From positions 310,001 through 374,000 of the forward strand of contig NZ_NSLB01000002.1 of assembly GCF_002304225.1 (NCBI RefSeq): a DNA stretch of 64,000 nt, written 5' to 3'. Below are positions 18,429 to 26,324 of the stretch, one piece after another. A program made the position numbers and the translations under genes. The first letter of the stretch is position 1. Every line of letters begins with the position of its first letter. The notes beneath the pieces are model-generated. The model saw only the letters and a list, made by a program, of their open reading frames with translations, made no database searches and was not told the DNA's origin. Source of the DNA: Pseudomonas sp. HAR-UPW-AIA-41. GTDB taxonomy: Bacteria > Pseudomonadota > Gammaproteobacteria > Pseudomonadales > Pseudomonadaceae.

Positions 18429-19712
18429 ATGCGTCTTCACACTCTCTCCGTCCTTTCTCTGGCCGTCTGCGGCGCTTTCAGCAGCGGCGCCATGGCCGCC
18501 GAAGAGCTGGCCAATCTGGTCGAATTCGGCAAGGTCAACGTCGACGCCCGCTACCGCTACGAGCACGTCGATCAGGACAACGCCCTCAACAACGCCAACG
18601 CCCAGACCCTGCGCACCCGCCTTACCGTACAGAGCGGCAAGTGGTACGGGCTCTCCGGCCTGGTCGAGGCGGACAACGTCAGCCGCATCGGCGATGCCTC
18701 CTACAACAGCACCCGCAATGGTCAGAAAGACTTCTCGGTGGTCGCCGACCCGGACGGCAGCGAGATCAACCAGGCACTGATGCGCTATGACTTCAAGAAA
18801 GGCAACGTGGTCGCCGGCCGCCAGCGCATCCTGCTGGACAACCAGCGCTTCATCGGCGGTGTGGCCTGGCGCCAGAACGAGCAGACATTCGATGGCGTGC
18901 TCGGCCAGGTCAAACCGCTGACCGGCATGACCCTGACCTACGGCTACATCGACAACGTCAACAGCATCTGGGGCCCGGACGACAACCGCTTCGACAACAA
19001 GACCAACCCGGCCAATATCGAAGGCCACAGCCACCTGTTCAATGCCCAGTACATCCTGATGCGTGATCGCCGCGGCGCGCCGCAGCTGACCCTGACCGGA
19101 TACAGCTACCTGCTGGGTCTGGACAACATCGCCACTACCGCCGCCGCGCCGCTGGGCAGCCTCTCCAGCCGCACCAATGGCCTGCGCGCCACCGGTGCCA
19201 TCGGCCCCTTCAGCCTGGTCGGCGAATACGCCCAGCAGCAGGACTACGCCGACAATCCGATGGATCTGGACAGCGAGTACTACCTGGCCGAGCTCGGTTA
19301 CACCTGGCAGGGCGTGGTGTTCAAGGGCGGCTACGAGGTGCTCGGTGGTGATGAAGGCGCCGGCAACCGTGCTTTCCAGACGCCACTGGCCACCAAGCAC
19401 CTGTTCCAGGGCTGGGCTGACGTATTCCTCACCACCCCGGCCGACGGCATCGAGGACGCCTATGTCGGCGTCACCGCGCCCCTGCTGGGTGGTCAGGTCC
19501 AGGCCTGGTACCACGACTACAGCGCCGAACAGGGCAGCGACAGCTACGGTGACGAGATCAACCTTTCCTACGGCCGCCCCATCCCCGCCGTACCGGGTCT
19601 GGTCGCTCTGGTGAAGTACGCCACCTACGACGCCGACACGCCACTGCTGCGCGGCAATGTCGCCAACGTCGACACCGACAAGCTCTGGCTGCAACTGCAG
19701 TACACCTACTAA
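18429..19712 (+). CDS. Outer-membrane beta-barrel porin, alginate-export-like family
   Basis: A 427-aa protein with a signal peptide cleaved near residue 24 (GAMA|AEEL). The mature chain is full of alternating aromatic/polar strands, for example VDARYRYEHVDQD, LTYGYIDNVN and AQYILMRDR, and ends in the terminal-strand signature LWLQLQYTY with a final aromatic residue. The pattern fits the Alginate_exp porin family (AlgE-like barrels), whose members serve many small anions as well as alginate. No alginate genes are present. The ATG at 18429 follows AAGGA. The putative ANTAR leader suggests control by a nitrate-type signal, making a nitrate/nitrite porin an attractive inference. Confidence 0.8.
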   Translation: MRLHTLSVLSLAVCGAFSSGAMAAEELANLVEFGKVNVDARYRYEHVDQDNALNNANAQTLRTRLTVQSGKWYGLSGLVEADNVSRIGDASYNSTRNGQKDFSVVADPDGSEINQALMRYDFKKGNVVAGRQRILLDNQRFIGGVAWRQNEQTFDGVLGQVKPLTGMTLTYGYIDNVNSIWGPDDNRFDNKTNPANIEGHSHLFNAQYILMRDRRGAPQLTLTGYSYLLGLDNIATTAAAPLGSLSSRTNGLRATGAIGPFSLVGEYAQQQDYADNPMDLDSEYYLAELGYTWQGVVFKGGYEVLGGDEGAGNRAFQTPLATKHLFQGWADVFLTTPADGIEDAYVGVTAPLLGGQVQAWYHDYSAEQGSDSYGDEINLSYGRPIPAVPGLVALVKYATYDADTPLLRGNVANVDTDKLWLQLQYTY

Positions 19713-19768
19713 GTGTCAGCAGCAGGCACGGGGTTGCCTGGCAGCCTCGTTGCCGCAAGGAGAACACC

Positions 19769-20569
19769 ATGCGTCAACTGATCTCACGCAGCCTGCTTGC
19801 CCTCAGTCTCAGTCTGGGCAGCCTGCCCTGCTGGGCGGTAATCAACGATGCCGAAGCGATGAACCTGTCCGGCATGCAACGCATGCTCAGCCAGCGCATC
19901 GCCAAGAGCTACCTGATGATTGGCAGTCAGGTTCGCCCGGACGTGGCCAATCAGCAGCTCGATCAGAGCCTGGCCAAGTTCGAAAGCAACTACCTGGCAC
20001 TCGGCGAATATGCCCCCAGCGAGGAAATTCGCCGCGAACTGCAGGTCGTCGAGAATCTCTGGCACGAGTACCGCAATCTGGTGCTGGAAACCCCGGACAA
20101 AAAAGGCGCGACCGAAGTGCTGGCACAAAGCGACCGCCTGCTGGCCCAGTGCGAAAAAGTGGTCAAGCTGATCGAGGCTTACACCGGCAGCCGCTCGGCA
20201 CAACTGGTGAACCGCAGCGGCCGGCAACGCATGCTCAGTCAGCGCATTGCCAAGCTTTACCTGGCCATGAGCTGGCATGTCCCCGTCGCCGGTCTGGAGC
20301 AACAGTTCAATCAGGCAGTAACCGAGTTCGATACGGCGCTGGGCCAGCTACAGACTGCCGAAGAGAACACCCCGGCCATTACCGAGGCACTGAAGAAAGT
20401 CGATGCCCAGTGGGCTTTCTCCCGCGCCGGCTTCAAGCTGTCCAACGACTCGCGCTATGTGCCGACCGTCATCAGCACCACCACGGAAACCCTGTTGTGG
20501 CAGATGAACGACCTGACCACCGCCTATGAGGGAGTGATGTCCAGTCGCTTGGTCAGCGCCCTTCCCTGA
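19769..20569 (+). CDS. Periplasmic protein with two PilJ/NarX-like sensor domains in tandem
   Basis: A 266-aa protein with a signal peptide (cleavage after about residue 23, PCWA). It contains two copies of the type IV pili/NarX-like N-terminal domain. The first has GMQRMLSQRIAKSYL near residue 36 and the second GRQRMLSQRIAKLYL near 152. In NarX/NarQ and PilJ this motif forms the start of a four-helix periplasmic sensor. There is no transmembrane helix beyond the signal and no output domain, so it is a free-standing periplasmic sensor or binding protein. It follows the porin by 56 nt with an AAGGAG site. Its last 17 nt overlap a convergent gene. Confidence 0.78.
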   Translation: MRQLISRSLLALSLSLGSLPCWAVINDAEAMNLSGMQRMLSQRIAKSYLMIGSQVRPDVANQQLDQSLAKFESNYLALGEYAPSEEIRRELQVVENLWHEYRNLVLETPDKKGATEVLAQSDRLLAQCEKVVKLIEAYTGSRSAQLVNRSGRQRMLSQRIAKLYLAMSWHVPVAGLEQQFNQAVTEFDTALGQLQTAEENTPAITEALKKVDAQWAFSRAGFKLSNDSRYVPTVISTTTETLLWQMNDLTTAYEGVMSSRLVSALP

Positions 20570-21323
20570 CCCCGTAGCGCTCGAGCAGAGCTTGCATCCG
20601 GCCATCGGCTCGATAACGCTGCAGCCCCTGATCGAGCAGCTGCACATAATCGCGACTGCGCGGCAGGGCCGGAGAGAACGCCAGGTAAATGGGAATATCC
20701 GGCTGCTGACAACCGGCATGACGCACCGTGCCGCTGTAGCCACGCCGGGCCAGGTACTCCTGCATCACCCAGCTGTTCTCCAGCACCACATCAACCCGCC
20801 CCTCCAGCAGTTTGGCCAGGTTCAGCGCCAGCGCGTGCTGGCCTGCCGACGCCTGCAGACGCTGCGGGTTGCCCTGTTCGGCCTGCACGTAAGCATCCAG
20901 CTCCTCGCCGTAGCTGTAGTCGTTGACCACGGCCAGACGCTGCGTATGCAAGGACTTCAGGGAATCAAAATGCCACTGGCTCTCCCGGACGGTGTAGAAG
21001 CAGTTGCGTGACTGGCTGACCGGCTGAGCAGTGAAGACGAAGTCCGGTGCATCACTGCGCGCGGCACCGATGACCGCATCGATATAGCCATACCGCGCTT
21101 CATGCAGGGCCCGCGCCCAGTTGATCACACGGTATTCGACGCTGATGCCGGCCTCGGCAAAGATGTCACGGGCCAGCTCGACATAGATGCCCGGCCGGGG
21201 CGAATCAGGCGCGCAGTTGACCGGGCACCAGAGGTCGCCGGCAATCACCAGGGTTTCCCCCGGCGCCTGCCCGCTCAGCAGCAGTGCGGCAACACCCAAC
21301 CATGCCTGCCTGACTCTCCGCAT
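20553..21323 (-). CDS. Periplasmic solute-binding protein, amino-acid family 3 (SBP_bac_3)
   Basis: A 256-aa protein with a signal peptide (residues 1-22, GQAPGE) and a family 3 binding domain. The start is LVIAGDLWCPVNCAP, with GIYVELARDIFAEAGI and SQSRNCFYTV as typical lobes. Unusual cysteines occur in WCPVNC and later RHAGC. There are no permease genes next to it. It starts 19 nt after the glpK stop on the same strand, so it may be in one transcript with ybaK-glpK, though no glycerol link is known for this family. It overlaps the convergent sensor-domain gene by 17 nt. Confidence 0.8.
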   Translation of the reverse strand: MRRVRQAWLGVAALLLSGQAPGETLVIAGDLWCPVNCAPDSPRPGIYVELARDIFAEAGISVEYRVINWARALHEARYGYIDAVIGAARSDAPDFVFTAQPVSQSRNCFYTVRESQWHFDSLKSLHTQRLAVVNDYSYGEELDAYVQAEQGNPQRLQASAGQHALALNLAKLLEGRVDVVLENSWVMQEYLARRGYSGTVRHAGCQQPDIPIYLAFSPALPRSRDYVQLLDQGLQRYRADGRMQALLERYGVREGR

Positions 21324-21342
21324 TCCCTGCCCTCAGCCGTGA

Positions 21343-22830
21343 TCAACCTTCGCTGCGCACCCGCTTGACTGCATCCAGCCAGCCCTCATAGAGGCGGGTA
21401 CGATGAGCCTCGCCCATGCGCGGTTCGAAACGCCGGTCACGGTGCCACATCCGCGCGATGTCATCCAGACTGGCGTATAGCCCCAGCTGCAGGCCAGCCA
21501 GGTAGGCCACGCCCAGTGCCGTGGTTTCGGTGACTTCCGGGCGCTCCACCGGCACGCCGAGAATATCGGCGAGGAACTGCATGACCCAGTTATTGACCAC
21601 CATGCCGCCATCCACCCGCAGCGCGCTGGGCGCGGCCGCGCCGTCCTGGCGCATCGCTTCGAGCAGGTCGCAGGTCTGGTAGCAGACCGACTGCAGGCCG
21701 GCGGTAACGATTTCCTTGATCCCGGTGTCGCGAGTCAGGCCGAAGATCGCGCCACGCGCGCGAGGGTCCCAGTAGGGTGCGCCGAGACCGGTGAAGGCCG
21801 GCACCAGGTAGACACCGCAGGCATCGCCCGTGGCCTCAGCCAGTGCCTCGGTATCGCGGGCATGGCTGATCAGCTTGATACCGTCGCGCAGCCACTGCAC
21901 CGCCGCGCCCGCCACGAAGATGCTGCCCTCCACCGCGTAGGTGGTCTGACCGTTGAGGCGGTAGCCGACCGTGGTCAGCAGGCGGTGCTGCGAGGCCACC
22001 GGAGTGGTGCCGGTGTTCTGGATCATGAAGCAACCGGTGCCGTAGGTGCTCTTGACCATGCCGGGCTGGAAGCAGGCCTGTCCGATCAGCGCGGCCTGTT
22101 GGTCCCCCGCCATGCCCAACACCGGAATTGCCGCACCAAGCAGTTCCGCCGAGGTGGTGCCGAAGTCGGCGGCGCAGTCGAGCACCTCCGGCAGCAGGCT
22201 GCGCGGAATCTCGAACAGGTCAAGCAGCTCCTGATCCCACTGCTGGCTGTGGATATTGAACAGCAGGGTACGCGAGGCATTGGTGGCATCGGTCTTGTAC
22301 GAGCGGCCGTCGGTCAGGCGCCACAGCAGGAAGCTGTCCACCGTGCCGAAACGCAGTTCGCCACGCTCGGCGCGCTCGCGGGCGCCGGGCACCGTGTCGA
22401 GAATCCAGCGAATCTTGGTGGCCGAGAAATACGGATCGATCAGCAGACCGGTCTTGGCCGCCACCGCCGCCTCGTGGCCCTTGTCCTTCAGCCCGGCGCA
22501 GTAATCGGCAGTACGACGGTCCTGCCAGACAATGGCCGGATGGATCGGCGTACCAGTCGCGGCATCCCACACCAGAGTGGTTTCACGCTGGTTGGTGATA
22601 CCGATGGCAGCAATTTCCGACGCCTGCAGACCGCTGTTCTGCAGGGCTTCGCGACAGACCTTGAGGGTGGTCAGCCAGATCTCCTCGCCGTCATGCTCGA
22701 CCCAGCCATCCTTGGGGAAATACTGTTTGAACTCCTGCTGGGCGCTGGTCACCGGCAGCCCCTGGGCGCTGAAGACAATGGCGCGGCTGCTGGTGGTGCC
22801 CTGGTCGATGGCGAGAAGGTACTGACTCAT
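21343..22830 (-). CDS. glpK: Glycerol kinase
   Basis: A 495-aa FGGY-family kinase that phosphorylates glycerol to glycerol-3-phosphate. It begins [20 protein letters not shown] (phosphate-binding loop). [14 protein letters not shown] and [14 protein letters not shown] are substrate-site motifs, and [12 protein letters not shown] and GAVQWLRDG are family signatures. CGGAG lies 8 nt before the ATG. In other pseudomonads glpF-glpK-glpR-glpD usually run in one direction; here glpK is inverted relative to glpR and glpD, ybaK lies upstream and glpF is absent. Confidence 0.97.
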   Translation of the reverse strand: MSQYLLAIDQGTTSSRAIVFSAQGLPVTSAQQEFKQYFPKDGWVEHDGEEIWLTTLKVCREALQNSGLQASEIAAIGITNQRETTLVWDAATGTPIHPAIVWQDRRTADYCAGLKDKGHEAAVAAKTGLLIDPYFSATKIRWILDTVPGARERAERGELRFGTVDSFLLWRLTDGRSYKTDATNASRTLLFNIHSQQWDQELLDLFEIPRSLLPEVLDCAADFGTTSAELLGAAIPVLGMAGDQQAALIGQACFQPGMVKSTYGTGCFMIQNTGTTPVASQHRLLTTVGYRLNGQTTYAVEGSIFVAGAAVQWLRDGIKLISHARDTEALAEATGDACGVYLVPAFTGLGAPYWDPRARGAIFGLTRDTGIKEIVTAGLQSVCYQTCDLLEAMRQDGAAAPSALRVDGGMVVNNWVMQFLADILGVPVERPEVTETTALGVAYLAGLQLGLYASLDDIARMWHRDRRFEPRMGEAHRTRLYEGWLDAVKRVRSEG

Positions 22831-22892
22831 TGTTGTGCTCCGACGTGCCCGTGCGGATGCGGGCGCGCTTGATGGTTGGATAAAGAAGGTTA

Positions 22893-23363
22893 TTAGCCGC
22901 GGGCCAGCTCGGCAAATTGCCCGGCTGTCAGCTCAGACAGCACGCTGGCGCTCAGCTCGACCTCCAGGCCGCGCCGGCCGGCACTGACATAGATGCTCGG
23001 CCACTGCCCGGCCGACTGATCGATAAAGGTACGCAGGCGCTTCTTCTGCCCCAGCGGGCTGATGCCGCCGAGCAGGTAACCGGTACTGCGCTGCGCCGCC
23101 TGAGGATCGGCCATCTCGGCCTTCTTGGCCCCGGCCGCGCTGGCCAGTGCCTTGAGATCGAGGCTGCCGGCCACCGGCACCACGGCCACCAGCAGTTCCC
23201 CCTTCTCGGTCGCCGCCAGCAGGGTCTTGAACACCCGTGCCGGCTCCAGTCCGAGCTTCTCGGCAGCCTCAAGCCCGTAGGAAGGGGCCTTGGGATCGTG
23301 TTGATAGCTGTGCACACGATGTTCCGCGCGCTGTTTCTTGAGCAGATCGATAGCCGGTGTCAT
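22893..23363 (-). CDS. ybaK: Cys-tRNA(Pro) deacylase YbaK/EbsC
   Basis: A 156-aa protein of the YbaK/ProX editing family, which hydrolyses cysteine mischarged on tRNA-Pro. [20 protein letters not shown] and [16 protein letters not shown] with a conserved lysine are the signatures. An ATG at 23381 is possible, but [11 protein letters not shown] from 23363 is the conserved start. It lies 62 nt upstream of glpK on the same strand. A GlpR-like operator overlaps its start codon, so the ybaK-glpK pair may answer to glycerol-3-phosphate. Confidence 0.92.
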   Translation of the reverse strand: MTPAIDLLKKQRAEHRVHSYQHDPKAPSYGLEAAEKLGLEPARVFKTLLAATEKGELLVAVVPVAGSLDLKALASAAGAKKAEMADPQAAQRSTGYLLGGISPLGQKKRLRTFIDQSAGQWPSIYVSAGRRGLEVELSASVLSELTAGQFAELARG

Positions 23364-23380
23364 GTTCGTTTCCGAAAACA
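23363..23380. promoter_or_regulatory. Candidate GlpR operator at the ybaK start
   Basis: The 18-mer TGTTCGTTTCCGAAAACA is a near-palindrome with the spacing TTCG-N4-CGAA. This is the same core as the E. coli GlpR box TGTTCGATAACGAACA. It overlaps the ybaK initiation codon and faces glpR 154 nt away, so it could let GlpR repress the ybaK-glpK transcript. Confidence 0.5.
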
Positions 23381-23533
23381 AACGAAAAGATGCGCTACCT
23401 TAACGGAAAAAACGGCAGGGCGCAGTTTTTAACGCCGCGCAGAGGCGGCCCACAGGGTGGCAGCCATGCCTGGCAAGGCATAAAAACTCTCCCCGGCAGC
23501 CTGTATACTCCCGCCATCTCAAGGAGTGTCCGC

Positions 23534-24334
23534 ATGACTCTAGCGCCGCGCCAGCAGCAGTTGCTCGACCGCATCCATGAAACCGGCTATGCCAGTATCG
23601 ATGAGTTGGCCCAGGCCTTTGCCGTCACCCCGCAGACCATCCGCCGCGACATCAACCAGCTGGCTGAACTCGGTCTGGTGCGGCGCACCCACGGCGGCGC
23701 GGCGAGCGAAGGCAGCAGCACACGCAATACCGCCTACAGCATGCGCGCCGAGCAGATGCGCGAGGAGAAACAGCGCATCGCCGAAGCAGTGGCGGCGGCC
23801 ATTCCCGACCACGCCTCGCTGTTCATCAATATCGGCACCACCACCGAAGCCATCGCCCGCGCCCTGCTCAACCACCGCGGCCTCAAGGTGATCACCAACA
23901 ACCTGCACGTGGCCGCCACCCTGGCTGGTAAGGATGACTTCGAAGTACTGGTGGCTGGTGGCATGGTGCGCAGCGACGGCGGCGTGGTCGGCCAGGCGGC
24001 CGTGGATTTCATCCAGCAGTTCAAGGTCGACTTCGCCCTGGTCGGCATCAGCGGCATCGACGAGGACGGCAGCCTGCTCGACTTCGACTTCCAGGAAGTG
24101 CGCGTGTCGCAGACCATCATCGACAACGCCCGTCAGGTGTTTCTCGCCGTCGACTCTAGCAAGTTCGGTCGCAACGCCGTAGTGCGTCTGGGCTCGCTGA
24201 GCCTGGTCGACCGCGTGTTCACCGACCATGCCCGCCGGCGGCCATCGCCCAGCAGCTGCAGCAACAGAAGATCCGTCTCGATATCGTCTGAGAACCTGTT
24301 CAAAGTCTGCTGCCCGTCGGCCAGGCTGCGTTGA
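23534..24334 (+). CDS. glpR: DeoR-family glycerol-3-phosphate repressor, C terminus frameshifted
   Basis: An N-terminal DeoR helix-turn-helix ([20 protein letters not shown], residues about 19-38) is followed by a sugar-phosphate sensor domain with [13 protein letters not shown] and [24 protein letters not shown] precedes the ATG at 23534. After VFTDHA (near 24231) the frame turns to RRRPSPSSC and runs to 24334. One extra base in the GCCCGCC run would instead give [18 protein letters not shown] and stop at 24289-24291. That makes 252 aa, close to the usual length for GlpR. As read the protein is 266 aa, its last part encoded by a MITE. DNA-binding and most of the sensor domain are intact. Adjacent glpD has GlpR-like operators. 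Confidence 0.88.
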   Translation: MTLAPRQQQLLDRIHETGYASIDELAQAFAVTPQTIRRDINQLAELGLVRRTHGGAASEGSSTRNTAYSMRAEQMREEKQRIAEAVAAAIPDHASLFINIGTTTEAIARALLNHRGLKVITNNLHVAATLAGKDDFEVLVAGGMVRSDGGVVGQAAVDFIQQFKVDFALVGISGIDEDGSLLDFDFQEVRVSQTIIDNARQVFLAVDSSKFGRNAVVRLGSLSLVDRVFTDHARRRPSPSSCSNRRSVSISSENLFKVCCPSARLR

Positions 24335-24430
24335 AATCGGGCTCAGAATGCTCATTTACCGCTCGTAAACTGCGCTTCTTCGCCCAATTTCGCCTTGCCT
24401 GGCTCTAGCTCGCGAGACTTTGAACAGGTT
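24293..24430 (+). mobile_element. MITE-like repeat, copy B (138 bp)
   Basis: The ends are perfect 16-bp inverted repeats (AACCTGTTCAAAGTCT and its complement), flanked by the exact 5-bp duplication CTGAG (24288-24292 and 24431-24435). There is no coding capacity. The 25-nt core at 24347-24371 is identical to copy A in inverted orientation. The left duplication contains the ancestral glpR stop codon TGA (24289-24291). The element sits between glpR and the glpD promoter and may act as, or replace, a terminator. The better-preserved ends suggest this copy is younger than copy A. Confidence 0.85.
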
Positions 24431-24505
24431 CTGAGGCCACCCTTCCCCCTCCAACCGAAAATCCGACCAGATGACTGGTCAGACAGCGCAGCTTCGCCTA
24501 GACTA

Positions 24506-24566
24506 TTTTCGAAAGTGAACATTAAAGTTCGATTTCGATAAGCTATTTCGAAAATCGATTTCGAAA
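24506..24566. promoter_or_regulatory. Cluster of GlpR-like operators upstream of glpD
   Basis: An AT-rich stretch holds repeated TTCG-N4-(C/T)GA units: TTCGAAAGTGAA (24508-24519), TTCGATTTCGAT (24528-24539) and TTCGAAAATCGA (24547-24558), the last followed by TTTCGAAA. These resemble the E. coli GlpR core TTCG-N4-CGAA. They cover the region 14-74 nt before the glpD start, where the promoter should be. Multiple boxes fit cooperative repression by GlpR. Confidence 0.6.
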
Positions 24567-24579
24567 CGAGGACTCCGCC

Positions 24580-26118
24580 ATGCACAGCCAGACCACCCTC
24601 AACACCCCTCTGGGCGAAATCTATGACCTGGCGGTGATCGGCGGTGGCATCAATGGTGTGGGCATCGCGGCCGATGCCGCCGGACGCGGCCTGTCGGTGT
24701 TCCTTTGCGAAAAGGACGACCTGGCACAGCACACCTCCTCGGCCAGCAGCAAGCTGATCCATGGCGGCCTGCGCTATCTGGAGCACTACGAGTTCCGCCT
24801 GGTGCGCGAAGCCCTGGCCGAACGCGAGGTGCTGCTGGCCAAGGCCCCACACATCGTCAAACCACTGCGTTTCATCCTGCCGCATCGCCCGCACCTGCGC
24901 CCGGCTTGGATGATCCGCGCCGGCCTGTTCCTCTACGATCACCTGGGCAAGCGCGAGAAGCTGCCGGGCTCGCGCGGCATGCGCTTCGGCGCCGACAGCC
25001 CGCTCAGAAGCGAGATCAACCGTGGCTTCGAATACTCCGACTGCTGGGTCGACGATGCCCGTCTAGTGGTACTCAACGCCATGAGCGCCCGCGAGCATGG
25101 CGCACACATTCACACCCGCACGCGCTGCGTCAGCGCGAGGCGCAGCAAGGGCCTGTGGCACATTCATCTGGAACGGGCCGATGGCAGCCTGCTGTCGATC
25201 CGCGCCCGCGCGCTGGTCAATGCCGCTGGCCCCTGGGTGGCACGCTTCATCCGCGAGGACCTCAAGCAAAGCTCGCCCTATGGCATCCGCCTGATCCAGG
25301 GCAGCCACATCATCGTGCCGCGCCTGTTCGAAGGTGAGCAGGCGTTCATCCTGCAGAACGAGGATGGCCGCATCGTCTTCGCCATTCCCTATCTGGATCG
25401 CTTCACCCTGATCGGCACCACCGACCGCGAATACCAGGGCAACCCGGCCGAGGTGAAGATCAGCGACGAGGAAATCGACTACCTGCTGGCGATCAGCAAC
25501 GCTCACTTCCGCCAGCAACTGCAACGCAGCGACATCCTGCACACCTATGCCGGCGTGCGTCCGCTGTGCGATGACGAATCCGACGAACCTTCGGCCATCA
25601 CCCGCGACTACACCCTGGCGCTGGCCGCCAATGCCGGGGAAGCCCCGCTGCTGTCGGTGTTCGGCGGCAAACTGACGACCTACCGCAAACTGGCCGAAGC
25701 CGCACTGGCCCAACTGGCGCCCTTCTTCCCCGGCATGCGCGGCAGCTGGACGGCCAGCGCACCACTGCCGGGCGGCGAACAGATGACATCGGTGCAGGCA
25801 CTGGCCGACAGCCTCTGCCAGACCTACAGCTGGCTGCCCGAAAGCCTCGCGCGGCGCTGGAGCACCTGCTACGGCAGCCGAGTCGAGCGCCTGCTGGCAG
25901 GCGTCCGCCACCTCAGCGATCTGGGCGAACACCTGGGCGGCGGCCTGTATGCCCGCGAAGTCGATTACCTGTGTCAGGAGGAATGGGCACAGAGCGCCGA
26001 AGACATCCTCTGGCGCCGCAGCAAACTCGGCCTGTTCCTCACCCCGGCCCAGCAGAGCCAGGTAGCCGCCTACCTGCAGCAACACCCGCACAGCCCTCAG
26101 GACGCCCACGCGGCCTGA
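24580..26118 (+). CDS. glpD: Aerobic glycerol-3-phosphate dehydrogenase
   Basis: A 512-aa FAD enzyme, peripheral on the inner membrane, that oxidises glycerol-3-phosphate to dihydroxyacetone phosphate and passes electrons to quinone. The FAD dinucleotide-binding loop GGGINGVGIAADAAGRG is near residue 20. SSKLIHGGLRYLEHYEFRLV is the family signature, with GTTDREYQG and FGGKLTTYRKLAE further on. GAGG lies 9 nt before the ATG. A strong terminator follows. Confidence 0.97.
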   Translation: MHSQTTLNTPLGEIYDLAVIGGGINGVGIAADAAGRGLSVFLCEKDDLAQHTSSASSKLIHGGLRYLEHYEFRLVREALAEREVLLAKAPHIVKPLRFILPHRPHLRPAWMIRAGLFLYDHLGKREKLPGSRGMRFGADSPLRSEINRGFEYSDCWVDDARLVVLNAMSAREHGAHIHTRTRCVSARRSKGLWHIHLERADGSLLSIRARALVNAAGPWVARFIREDLKQSSPYGIRLIQGSHIIVPRLFEGEQAFILQNEDGRIVFAIPYLDRFTLIGTTDREYQGNPAEVKISDEEIDYLLAISNAHFRQQLQRSDILHTYAGVRPLCDDESDEPSAITRDYTLALAANAGEAPLLSVFGGKLTTYRKLAEAALAQLAPFFPGMRGSWTASAPLPGGEQMTSVQALADSLCQTYSWLPESLARRWSTCYGSRVERLLAGVRHLSDLGEHLGGGLYAREVDYLCQEEWAQSAEDILWRRSKLGLFLTPAQQSQVAAYLQQHPHSPQDAHAA

Positions 26119-26144
26119 CAGCAGCCCCCGAGCAAGTCCCCTTC

Positions 26145-26170
26145 AGCCCCGCCCGAGCGGGGCTTTTTTC
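26145..26170 (+). terminator. Intrinsic terminator of glpD
   Basis: Stem AGCCCCGC/GCGGGGCT with a 4-nt loop CCGA, followed directly by six T. It starts 27 nt after the glpD stop. Confidence 0.9.
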
Positions 26171-26271
26171 TATTGGCCACGCAGGCAGTCGAGTGCCTAT
26201 GAAACCATCGGCACGACCCTATGCGCCAAACGGCCTCAGCCAGAGGGAGGGCCGGTTCAAGCCAGCGCGAA

Positions 26272-26299
26272 AAAACGGCCTCACTCGGGAGGCCGTTTT
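26272..26299 (-). terminator. Intrinsic terminator of brnQ
   Basis: Arms AAAACGGCCTC (26272-26282) and GAGGCCGTTTT (26289-26299) are exact complements around a 6-nt loop. On the minus strand a T-run follows. It is 26 nt past the brnQ stop. Confidence 0.88.
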
Positions 26300-26324
26300 A
26301 TCAACATGAAGAGCGCTTGCAGCG

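Noticed and set aside
18303-19694. 463-codon minus-strand frame opposite the porin
   Set aside because: Porin on the plus strand has signal peptide, barrel strands and terminal motif; the minus frame has none.
24293-24334. MITE-encoded C-terminal extension of GlpR as a functional fusion
   Set aside because: It exists only because of the upstream frame loss; restoring one base gives the normal-length protein that stops in the target duplication.
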